Below are positions 1 to 5,258 of a DNA stretch of 11,795 nt, piece by piece. Under the pieces are notes generated by a model. That model was not told where the DNA came from. It worked only from the letters and a program-made list of their open reading frames with translations, and did not search any database. This stretch comes from an uncultured Bacilli bacterium (GTDB lineage: Bacteria; Bacillota_I; Bacilli_A; RF39; UBA660): contig CANQDN010000032.1 in the NCBI GenBank assembly GCA_947593275.1, positions 1 through 11,795 on the forward strand, in the 5' to 3' direction. The position numbers were made by a program, and so were the translations under genes. Every line of letters starts with the position of its first letter. The stretch's first letter is position 1.

Positions 1-50
1 TGTTTTAAGTTACTTTCCATTTCTAACTCTTGTGTCGTAAACTTTATCAT
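1..50 (-). CDS. 5' end of a gene running out of the window (partial)
   Basis: On the minus strand an ATG at 50-48 opens a frame reading MIKFTTQELEMESNLK before the window edge. An AAAGGA Shine-Dalgarno lies about 10 nt upstream, which supports a real start. The gene is downstream of the tRNA-Gly and separated from it by a terminator. No clear promoter is visible between that terminator and the start. Only 16 codons are present, too few to identify the product. Confidence 0.5.
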   Translation of the reverse strand, partial: MIKFTTQELEMESNLK

Positions 51-90
51 AAAAACACCGTCCTTTCTTTGTTAATTTTTTTGTAAAACA

Positions 91-118
91 CAAAAAAATC
101 AACCCGAACGGATTGATT
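91..118 (-). terminator. Rho-independent terminator after tRNA-Gly
   Basis: Read on the minus strand, AATCAA (118-113) pairs with TTGATT (102-97). A one-base mismatch is followed by two G-C pairs around a GTTC loop, and then a run of seven T. It ends the tRNA transcript before the leftward gene at the window edge. Confidence 0.75.
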
Positions 119-129
119 ATATATGTTAA

Positions 130-152
130 GTTCAAACTATAAAAGTTCGAAC
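130..152 (-). repeat. Hairpin in the tRNA 3' trailer
   Basis: GTTCGAAC and GTTTGAAC flank a 7-nt AT-rich loop. On the minus (transcribed) strand all eight pairs form, one as G-U. It lies between the tRNA 3' end and the terminator and has no T-run of its own, so it is more likely a trailer structure for 3' processing than a terminator. Its role is inferred only from position. Confidence 0.4.
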
Positions 153-163
153 AGAAACGTCAC

Positions 164-238
164 TGGAGCAAGTGAGCGGAATCGAACCGCCGTCTCAACC
201 TTGGCAAGGTCGCATACTAACCGCTGTACTACACCTGC
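164..238 (-). tRNA. tRNA-Gly (anticodon GCC)
   Basis: The minus strand folds as a full 75-nt cloverleaf. The acceptor stem is GCAGGTG/CACTTGC (one G-U pair) and the D stem is GTAC/GTAT. The anticodon stem CGACC/GGTTG encloses the loop TTGCCAA with anticodon GCC, which reads GGC and GGU glycine codons. The T arm is GGCGG-TTCGATT-CCGCT. The CCA end is encoded at 166-164. A dedicated promoter lies just upstream and a terminator downstream, so it appears to be a single-tRNA transcript. Confidence 0.95.
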
Positions 239-246
239 ACATATTG

Positions 247-275
247 ATATTACCAAAAAAATTAAAAAAAATCAA
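247..275 (-). promoter_or_regulatory. Sigma-A promoter of tRNA-Gly
   Basis: On the minus strand, TTGATT (275-270), a 17-nt spacer and TATAAT-like TAATAT (252-247) place the start about 7 nt downstream, almost at the mature 5' end of the tRNA. Confidence 0.65.
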
Positions 276-282
276 TCATAAA

Positions 283-311
283 TTGCAAAAATTTTATTTA
301 TATTATATAAT
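283..311 (+). promoter_or_regulatory. Sigma-A promoter of the LTA-synthase operon
   Basis: TTGCAA (283-288), a 17-nt spacer and a perfect TATAAT (306-311). The predicted start near 318 leaves a short leader carrying AGGAAGGG (320-327) before the ATG at 333. It is back to back with the tRNA-Gly promoter. Confidence 0.7.
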
Positions 312-332
312 TAAGTAATAGGAAGGGTAATT

Positions 333-2405
333 ATGATTGCAAAAATTAAGTTTAATTTAAGAAAATTACGTAAAAGTATTATTGAATATATAACAACTAA
401 TCGCTTATTTATATCTTATGTTATAATTTCTTTAATTGGTTTGTTAGCGGTTAGAAATTTCACAGTTAATAATTTAAATAGTTTTGTTACTTTTGTAGCT
501 GATTTGGCTTTAGTTGTCATTATTGGTTCATTTGGTTATTTATTTAAAGCCAAAAATCAATATCGATACTTTTTAATAGTTCTTATTATATTTACAGTTA
601 TGGAAGTAGTTAATTCAATTTATTATGAATTTTATTTTTCTTTTGCATCATTTGGAGAACTTTCGACTGTAAGTCAAACAGAAACAGTTATGGGGGCAGT
701 TTTTGAGAAAGTTAAATTGTATGATGTAATTTATGTTATTTTACCTTTTTTGTTTTATTTTATTCATAAAGGGTTAGTTAAGAGTACATATTATAATTTT
801 GTAAGTTTAGTAGAAAAGGGTAAAAAGATGTGTGTTACAACACTTTTAATTGGCTGTATTTTTCTTGCTTATACATTTGTTACAGCAGAAGGAGCGGATT
901 ATTCAAGACTCGCTAAACAATGGAATAGACCACTTATTGTGGAGCGTTTTGGGTTAGTTTTATATCAATGTAATGATATTATTCAATCATTAACACCGAA
1001 ACTTAGTAGTTTGTTTGGTTATGAAGATTCGGCGAAGTTATTTACGCAATATTTTACAAGTGAAGATGCTTCTAAATATAAAAATACAAATAAATATACG
1101 AATGTTTTAGATGGTTATAATATTGTTTTTGTTCATATGGAAGGCATGGAGACCTTTCTTATGGATTTAAAGTTTAATGGAGTAGAAGCGGTACCGACTG
1201 TTAATAAGCTTGCAAAAGAGGGAATGTTTTTTTCTAATTTTTATCCGCAGGTAAGTATTGGAACATCTAGTGATACAGAGTTTACATTACTCACTAGTTT
1301 AATGCCCGCGCAAGTTGGGGCAGTATTTACGACTTATTATGATCGAGATTATATAACTATTCCTAAACTTTTAAAAGAAAAGGGTTATTATACATTTAGT
1401 ATGCATGGTAATTATGCATCTATGTGGAATAGAATTAAGGCTCATCCTAGTTTAGGATATGATGATATGTATTTTGAAGATAGTTTTACGTATAATAAAA
1501 ATGATTCAGAAGATAATATGGAATACATTAATTTAGGAATAAGTGATAAGTTATTCTTTAAAGAGGCTATACCTATTTTAGAGGGAATTGAAGAGAATCA
1601 TCAGAATTATATGGGAACTATCATAACTCTTTCTAATCATGCACCTTTTACAGCTTTAAATAAATATGGTGAGTATGATATGTCAACAACATTCACAGAT
1701 TGTAGTGAAGATAATGTTTGTGAGGAAGTAACAACTAATTTCCTTATAGAGCAAGCAGTAGGTAAGTATATTACAAGTGCCCATTATGCTGATCAAGCTT
1801 TAGGTGAGTTTATTGATTATATTAATAATTCAGAATATTTTAATAATACAGTATTTGTGTTCTATGGAGATCATGATGTTAAATTAACGAGAAAAGAGAA
1901 AAATTATTTGTATAATTATGATTATAAGACAGGTAAGTTAAAAGATGAAGAAGATCCTACATATAAAGATTATGATTATTATGATCATGAATTAAATAAA
2001 AAGACTCCTTTAATTATTTGGACGAAGAATCAAAAGTTAAGAAATATTTTAAATGGGGAAGTTGATTATATAATGGGAATGTATGATGTTATGCCAACTA
2101 TTGGGAATATGTTAGGAATTAAGAATGATTTTGCTTTTGGTCATGATATATTTAATATTAAAAATGATAATTTTGTAGTATTTCCTAGTGGGAACTTTGT
2201 TACTAATTTAGTTTATTATAATAATTCAAAAGAACAATTTAAGACAATTAAAGAGGGAGCGGAACTTTCTAGTGATTATATTTCTAATTTAGTAGAAAAG
2301 ACGGAGGCAGTTTTAGAGACTTCAAATGCGATAGTTGTTCATGATTTAATTAAATTAGATGGAGATAAAGTTAGAAGTATAAGAGATAATGGAGTTTTAG
2401 AATGA
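333..2405 (+). CDS. LtaS-type phosphoglycerol transferase (lipoteichoic acid synthase family)
   Basis: This is a membrane enzyme of the sulfatase/alkaline-phosphatase superfamily. The family moves glycerol-phosphate from phosphatidylglycerol onto a lipid-anchored polymer outside the cell. About five membrane segments lie within residues 25-185, followed by an extracellular sulfatase domain at roughly 260-610. The metal and active-site motifs are recognisable: HME with E270, TSSDTEF (311-317), HGN...WNR (358-367), SNH (H436) and YGDH (D513, H514). At 690 residues it is slightly longer than S. aureus LtaS (about 646). The position matching the LtaS nucleophile Thr300, just before SDxEF, is Ser312. 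The ATG follows AGGAAGGG with 5-nt spacing, and the stop overlaps the next start as ATGA. The exact polymer cannot be assigned, so a related phosphoglycerol transferase is possible. Confidence 0.88.
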   Translation: MIAKIKFNLRKLRKSIIEYITTNRLFISYVIISLIGLLAVRNFTVNNLNSFVTFVADLALVVIIGSFGYLFKAKNQYRYFLIVLIIFTVMEVVNSIYYEFYFSFASFGELSTVSQTETVMGAVFEKVKLYDVIYVILPFLFYFIHKGLVKSTYYNFVSLVEKGKKMCVTTLLIGCIFLAYTFVTAEGADYSRLAKQWNRPLIVERFGLVLYQCNDIIQSLTPKLSSLFGYEDSAKLFTQYFTSEDASKYKNTNKYTNVLDGYNIVFVHMEGMETFLMDLKFNGVEAVPTVNKLAKEGMFFSNFYPQVSIGTSSDTEFTLLTSLMPAQVGAVFTTYYDRDYITIPKLLKEKGYYTFSMHGNYASMWNRIKAHPSLGYDDMYFEDSFTYNKNDSEDNMEYINLGISDKLFFKEAIPILEGIEENHQNYMGTIITLSNHAPFTALNKYGEYDMSTTFTDCSEDNVCEEVTTNFLIEQAVGKYITSAHYADQALGEFIDYINNSEYFNNTVFVFYGDHDVKLTRKEKNYLYNYDYKTGKLKDEEDPTYKDYDYYDHELNKKTPLIIWTKNQKLRNILNGEVDYIMGMYDVMPTIGNMLGIKNDFAFGHDIFNIKNDNFVVFPSGNFVTNLVYYNNSKEQFKTIKEGAELSSDYISNLVEKTEAVLETSNAIVVHDLIKLDGDKVRSIRDNGVLE

Positions 2406-3031
2406 GAAAAAGATATAAGGTATGGCTAGTTATTATTGTTATTTTATTAGTAATTACACTGTTAATTGGGGTTACAAAAGTATTATTTAAGAAAGATAAT
2501 AAAATAAAAATTATGAATTCAACTAATGTTATTTTAAATATTGAAGATTTTGGTTATTCTTTGGATGATCGAGATACAGAATATATGAAGGAAGAGTTTG
2601 AAACTTTAAAGAAAGTTTTAAGTGCAGATGAAATTGATTATAAAGAGTATGCTTCTTGTTTAGCTAAATTATTTGTAATTGATTTTTATACTTTAAATAA
2701 TAAAATAAATAAGTATGATGTTGGAGGTTTAGAATATATTTTAAGTAGTAAGAAAGAAGAATTTTTAAATAAAGCGATGGATACTATTTATAAAGATATA
2801 ATTGATAATACTTATCAGGATAGAGTTCAAAAGCTTCCCGAGATAAAAGAAGTTACGGTGGATGATGTTTTAGAAGAAGAAATAACTTTAAATGGAGAAA
2901 ATGTGAATGCTTATAAAGTAGAGATGAGTTATGAGTATGTCGTAGATTTAGGGTATGATCAAAAAGGGGTTCTTTATTTAACTTTAGATAATGGAAAGTT
3001 AGTAATTGTGAAATATACTCCAGGAGAATAA
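2402..3031 (+). CDS. Single-pass membrane protein of unknown function
   Basis: I do not recognise the family. The 209-residue product has a basic N-terminus (MRKRYK), one hydrophobic segment at about residues 7-29, and a mostly acidic remainder predicted to lie outside the membrane. The last 60 residues look beta-rich (alternating hydrophobic stretches around YKVEMSYEYVVDLGY). It has one cysteine and no lipobox. The start overlaps the previous stop (ATGA), and GGAG at 2391-2394 inside the upstream gene serves as ribosome site, so translation is probably coupled to the LtaS-like enzyme. An accessory role in the same envelope pathway is inferred from context only. Confidence 0.8.
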   Translation: MRKRYKVWLVIIVILLVITLLIGVTKVLFKKDNKIKIMNSTNVILNIEDFGYSLDDRDTEYMKEEFETLKKVLSADEIDYKEYASCLAKLFVIDFYTLNNKINKYDVGGLEYILSSKKEEFLNKAMDTIYKDIIDNTYQDRVQKLPEIKEVTVDDVLEEEITLNGENVNAYKVEMSYEYVVDLGYDQKGVLYLTLDNGKLVIVKYTPGE

Positions 3032-3048
3032 GAAAAGGAAGTGATTTT

Positions 3049-3543
3049 ATGAATAAATTTGATACAATAGATATATTTTTTATCGCTTTAATATGTACAT
3101 ATTTTATTACTCTTTTTTGTATTATTATCGCGGTTATTTATATTAAAATTCATGGAATCATTATTAATTTTAAAGAAAATAAAAATAGTAATTTGAATGA
3201 AAAAGTAGTAGATAAAAAGGAAGAAAAGGTTAAGAAAGAAGTAAAACCAAAGAAGAAGAGTAATAAAAAGGGATTAAAGAGTAATCCGGTTATTCAAAAG
3301 TTATTCTTAAAAGAAGTGGGGAAAAAAGATGTTAAAGATAAGGATGTAAAGGTTAAAAAAGAAACGGATGTTTTAGTAAAAGAAGAAAATAAAAGGGTTA
3401 AGAAAACGAGCAGTAATAATAAAAAGAAAACTAATAATAAGAAAAATACAAATAGAACAAGTAGTAAGAAGAAGAGTAATAAAAAGGGTTCTAAAAATAA
3501 TAGAAAGAAACGTCCTAAAAAGAAAACGAAGAGTAAAAAATAG
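3049..3543 (+). CDS. Membrane-anchored lysine-rich protein
   Basis: No known family is recognised. The 164-residue protein has one strongly hydrophobic segment (residues about 8-38) followed by a low-complexity tail made largely of Lys, Asn, Ser and Thr and ending in KKRPKKKTKSKK. By the positive-inside rule the tail should be cytoplasmic, where it could bind an anionic partner such as nucleic acid, the membrane surface or a polymer precursor; this is inference. The block KKKSNKKG occurs twice, encoded by an exact 23-nt direct repeat at 3250-3272 and 3466-3488. AAAGGAAGTG precedes the ATG, only 17 nt after the previous stop. It is the last gene of the operon, with a terminator directly after the stop. 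Confidence 0.75.
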   Translation: MNKFDTIDIFFIALICTYFITLFCIIIAVIYIKIHGIIINFKENKNSNLNEKVVDKKEEKVKKEVKPKKKSNKKGLKSNPVIQKLFLKEVGKKDVKDKDVKVKKETDVLVKEENKRVKKTSSNNKKKTNNKKNTNRTSSKKKSNKKGSKNNRKKRPKKKTKSKK

Positions 3544-3569
3544 AGTAGTCTTAAAAAAAGGCTACTTTT
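3544..3569 (+). terminator. Terminator of the LTA-synthase operon
   Basis: The 9-bp stem AGTAGTCTT/AAGGCTACT, with one T-G pair and a five-A loop, is followed by TTTT. It starts with the last base of, or directly after, the stop codon at 3541-3543. Confidence 0.75.
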
Positions 3570-3622
3570 AATTGGAAATTTATAAAAAAATTAAAAATTT
3601 TTTAAATTTTACAAATTTTACT

Positions 3623-3713
3623 AAATCTGCATGTAGATTTATTAAAATCTGTATGAAAAAGCCTGTTTTTTGGGTTTTTTGCTCATTTTTGGGTGCAGAT
3701 TTTGTAAAATCTG
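3623..3713. repeat. AAATCTG repeats and palindromes upstream of the small-peptide promoter
   Basis: The motif AAATCTG occurs at 3623, 3645 and 3707, and inverted within GCAGATTTT at 3695-3703. AAATCT and AGATTT (3623-3640) form a small palindrome. CAGATTTT-GT-AAAATCTG (3696-3713) is a perfect 8-bp inverted repeat ending 5 nt before the -35 box at 3718. It could be an operator or a structured upstream transcript. No gene of useful length is seen in 3570-3717. Confidence 0.45.
3656..3680 (+). terminator. Possible second terminator
   Basis: AAAAAGCC pairs with GGTTTTTT (one G-T) around a T-rich loop, and the T-run doubles as the tail. It could back up the terminator at 3544-3569 and insulate the small-peptide locus. 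The stem is weak. Confidence 0.35.
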
Positions 3714-3717
3714 TATT

Positions 3718-3745
3718 TTGACTTTTACTTTTTTTGTGATATAGT
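3718..3745 (+). promoter_or_regulatory. Promoter of the small-peptide mRNA
   Basis: TTGACT (3718-3723), a 16-nt spacer and TATAGT (3740-3745). The predicted start, 7 nt downstream, is the G of GCAAGGCAC at 3752. This mirrors the convergent promoter at 4005-4033, whose start falls on the same 9-mer on the other strand. Confidence 0.65.
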
Positions 3746-3811
3746 GGTTATGCAAGGCACCTTAGGGGGTTTTGGTCTATGTGCTTGCCATCCATTTAAA
3801 ATTTATTTTAA

Positions 3812-3829
3812 AGTGAGGTGGTCACTATG
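3812..3829 (+). promoter_or_regulatory. SD-sequestering hairpin at the toxin-like start codon
   Basis: AGTGA (3812-3816) and TCACT (3822-3826) form a 5-bp stem ending directly against the ATG at 3827. The ribosome site GAGGTGG overlaps the stem and loop. Just upstream, TTTAAAA and TTTTAAA (3795-3812) form a second AT-rich hairpin. The layout suggests controlled translation. Confidence 0.6.
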
Positions 3830-3916
3830 AGTAAGAAAGACTTTTTAGTTTTTTTGCTTTTGGTGATAATTATTTTATTAATTATCCCTTACATCATGTT
3901 TTTTACACGATGGTAG
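3827..3916 (+). CDS. 29-residue hydrophobic peptide, candidate type I toxin
   Basis: The frame encodes a peptide starting MSKKDF, continuing with about 18 mostly Leu/Ile/Val/Phe residues with a central proline, and ending FFTRW. A charged N-terminus, one membrane span and a basic-aromatic end are typical of membrane toxins of type I toxin-antitoxin systems (Fst/Ldr/Ibs-like in style, though I see no specific homology). Support for a real gene comes from a strong SD (GAGGTGG, 5-nt spacing), its own promoter, a structured leader and a convergent small RNA over the 3' UTR. The stop is 15 nt before the predicted end of that RNA. A small regulatory membrane peptide is the main alternative. Confidence 0.65.
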   Translation: MSKKDFLVFLLLVIIILLIIPYIMFFTRW

Positions 3917-3930
3917 ATAATTCATAACAT

Positions 3931-3998
3931 AAGAAAAGCACCAACTTAAGATAAGTGTGGTGCCAAATCAAATTTTGGCAAGCACATTTGTGCCTTGC
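3931..3998 (-). ncRNA. Predicted ~68-nt antisense RNA (candidate antitoxin)
   Basis: The RNA is predicted from a strong minus promoter (4033-4005), a start at 3998 and a terminator ending near 3931. It is fully complementary to the 3' UTR of the small-peptide mRNA if that mRNA reads through to about 4000. Its 5' end folds as a hairpin (GCAAG, bulged G, CAC / GTGCTTGC) and is followed by the terminator hairpin. Its first nine bases equal those of the mRNA, and its GTGCTTGCC element lies close behind, as in the mRNA leader. Length and layout resemble the ~65-nt RNA II of enterococcal par/Fst systems. No expression evidence is available. Confidence 0.6.
3934..3963 (-). terminator. Terminator of the antisense RNA
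   Basis: GCACCA-ACTTA (3938-3948) pairs with TAAGT-TGGTGC (3952-3963, one bulged G) around a 3-nt loop. On the minus strand it is followed by TTTTCTT. On the plus strand no T-run follows, so it should act mainly leftward. Confidence 0.75.
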
Positions 3999-4004
3999 AA
4001 AATT

Positions 4005-4033
4005 ATTATATAATAAATATTTATATATGTAAA
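4005..4033 (-). promoter_or_regulatory. Promoter of the antisense RNA
   Basis: On the minus strand, TTTACA (4033-4028), a 17-nt spacer and a perfect TATAAT (4010-4005). The start is predicted 7 nt downstream at 3998. It is a better match to consensus than the opposing promoter, as expected for an abundant antitoxin RNA. A plus-strand T-rich stretch at 4035-4050 could be where the mRNA ends. Confidence 0.7.
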
Positions 4034-4064
4034 GTTTTTTTATTTTATTTGGGTTATTGTCTAG

Positions 4065-4093
4065 TCTTAAATGAAGAAGTTACATACTATAAT
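4065..4093 (+). promoter_or_regulatory. Promoter region of the cotJ operon
   Basis: CATACTAT at 4083-4090 is close to the sigma-E -10 consensus, and the B. subtilis cotJ operon is transcribed by sigma-E in the mother cell. The overlapping TATAAT at 4088-4093 also fits sigma-A, but no good -35 of either type is present (TCTTAA at 4065 is the best). The sigma-E assignment therefore leans on the gene content. Confidence 0.4.
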
Positions 4094-4110
4094 GTAGGAG
4101 GTAATTAAAA

Positions 4111-4542
4111 GTGTTATTTGAAGACAATAATTATGATGTTAATATGTCGTTATTTATGCCGGAGATAAAATTTAGTCGTAATACTAATATATTAGATCCA
4201 ATGGAAGGCTTTTTAAGAGGTAATATGTTTAAAGATTTATATGATCCTTATAAGAATCTTACTTATTATAAATTAGTACCTAAAACAGAAAAAGAAAAAG
4301 CATTATATAAAATTATGGCTCTTTCATTTGCAATAAATGATTTAAACCTTTATTTAGATTTACATCCAGATAATAAAGAAGCTTTAGATTTATTTAAAAA
4401 ATATGTGGAAGAAAAAAGAGATTGTACAAAAGAATATACTAAAACATATGGTCCTTTAACTGTTACAAAAGTCACTGGTTCTAAATTTAATTGGATAGAT
4501 TCTCCATGGCCTTGGGATATGGGAGGTAGTATGTATGTTTAA
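4111..4542 (+). CDS. cotJB: Fused CotJA-CotJB spore-coat protein
   Basis: CotJ proteins are made in the mother cell and sit in the inner spore coat. Residues about 56-143 are a CotJB domain: the helix AINDLNLYLDLHPDN, the YGPLT motif and the terminal WIDSPWPWDMG are characteristic. CotJB is normally about 90 residues. Here the first ~55 residues carry a CotJA-like segment (FSRNTNILDPMEGFLRGNMFKDLYDPY, shown here in two parts: FSRNTNILDPMEG and FLRGNMFKDLYDPY), so two usually separate genes appear joined. The start is GTG at 4111 after AGGAGG (4096-4101) with 9-nt spacing. The stop overlaps the cotJC start by 8 nt. The CotJB call is firm; the fusion reading is an inference from motif similarity. 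Confidence 0.87.
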   Translation: MLFEDNNYDVNMSLFMPEIKFSRNTNILDPMEGFLRGNMFKDLYDPYKNLTYYKLVPKTEKEKALYKIMALSFAINDLNLYLDLHPDNKEALDLFKKYVEEKRDCTKEYTKTYGPLTVTKVTGSKFNWIDSPWPWDMGGSMYV

Positions 4543-5095
4543 GTATGTAAAACAATTAAATTATCCAGTAAATATTAAGAAAAAAGATGTAAAAATGGCT
4601 AAGTATTTACTTACGCAATTTGGAGGAGCTAATAGTGAACTTGCGGCGGCTTTAAGATATTTTTCTCAAAAGTTTAGTATGCCTGATGATTATGGGAAAT
4701 CTTTACTTAATGACATTGCGTGTGAAGAAATTGGGCACTGTGAAATGATCGCGTCTATGGTTCATCAATTAACTAAAGATGCTTCAGCAAAAGAATTAGA
4801 AGAAGCCGGACTTGGGTCAACATATTCTGAACATGGCAAGGGAACATATCCATCAAATGCTGATGGAGTACCTTTTACAGTAACTTATTTTTCAGTAACA
4901 GGTGATGTTCTTGCGGATATAAGTGAAGATATGGCTGCAGAACAAAAGGCTAGAGCGGTCTATGAAAATTTAATTGATTTAGCAACAGATGAAGATGTTT
5001 TAAGAGTTTTATTATTTTTAAGACAAAGAGAAATAGTCCATTTTAATCGTTTTAAAGAATTATATGATTATTATAAGAAAAAAGGATATGAATAG
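4535..5095 (+). CDS. cotJC: CotJC, manganese-catalase-family spore-coat protein
   Basis: This is a ferritin-like four-helix protein of the dinuclear manganese catalase family, which breaks down hydrogen peroxide. CotJC is the coat-associated member. The ligand set of the family is intact: E35 (NSELAAALRY), E65 and H68 (CEEIGH), E136 (MAAEQKARAVYENL) and H169 within REIVHF. The spacing matches the L. plantarum enzyme (E35, E66, H69, E148, H181), with the second pair 33 residues apart in both. At 186 residues it has the normal CotJC length and lacks the long C-terminal tail of stand-alone catalases. The SD GGAGG (4522-4526) lies within the end of cotJB, and the 8-nt overlap indicates coupled translation. 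Retained ligands suggest it is active. Confidence 0.92.
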   Translation: MFKYVKQLNYPVNIKKKDVKMAKYLLTQFGGANSELAAALRYFSQKFSMPDDYGKSLLNDIACEEIGHCEMIASMVHQLTKDASAKELEEAGLGSTYSEHGKGTYPSNADGVPFTVTYFSVTGDVLADISEDMAAEQKARAVYENLIDLATDEDVLRVLLFLRQREIVHFNRFKELYDYYKKKGYE

Positions 5096-5166
5096 TAAGA
5101 AGAGTAATTAAAATGGATATGTAATTTAACTTTAAGTAAAAATAATTAATTTAGATATCATATAAG

Positions 5167-5191
5167 AGATAGATTTTTTCTATCTTTTTTT
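5167..5191 (+). terminator. Terminator of the cotJ operon
   Basis: A 7-bp stem AGATAGA/TCTATCT with a T5 loop is followed by seven T. It lies about 70 nt after the cotJC stop. Nothing else is seen between them. Confidence 0.85.
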
Positions 5192-5193
5192 GA

Positions 5194-5222
5194 TTGCCAA
5201 AAAGGTTAGTTTATGGTATATT
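5194..5222 (+). promoter_or_regulatory. Promoter of the coiled-coil gene
   Basis: TTGCCA (5194-5199), a 17-nt spacer and TATATT (5217-5222). The start is expected near 5229, giving a 30-nt leader with AGGTGG at 5245-5250. Confidence 0.6.
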
Positions 5223-5258
5223 ATATATTAGAATAGAAAAGGTTAGGTGGCTAGAGTT

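Larger units (their letters stand above)
3752..3998. repeat. Nested inverted repeats bounding the small-peptide locus
   Basis: GCAAGGCAC (3752-3760) is the exact reverse complement of 3990-3998. TGTGCTTGCCA (3780-3790) is the exact reverse complement of TGGCAAGCACA (3976-3986). A long plus-strand transcript could therefore pair its 5' leader with its own 3' end through two helices of 9 and 11 bp. On the right the two arms lie only 3 nt apart; on the left they are separated by a 19-nt segment. Long-range pairing of this sort is known to keep several type I toxin mRNAs untranslated. Confidence 0.8.

Noticed and set aside
333..2405. Mollicute genetic code (UGA as Trp) suggested by the extreme AT content
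   Set aside because: The first gene ends on UGA in a tight ATGA overlap with a well-placed ribosome site, Trp is encoded by TGG, and spore-coat genes are present.
3938..3963. Bidirectional terminator for the small-peptide mRNA
   Set aside because: The plus strand after the hairpin has no T-run, so it should work only leftward.
3752..3998. Mini-transposon or MITE bounded by terminal inverted repeats
   Set aside because: The repeat starts coincide with predicted transcription starts on both strands, no target-site duplication is evident outside them, and a nested second pair fits RNA pairing better.
5247..5258. GTG start 12 nt upstream for the coiled-coil gene
   Set aside because: The ribosome site AGGTGG overlaps this GTG and is ideally spaced for ATG 5259.
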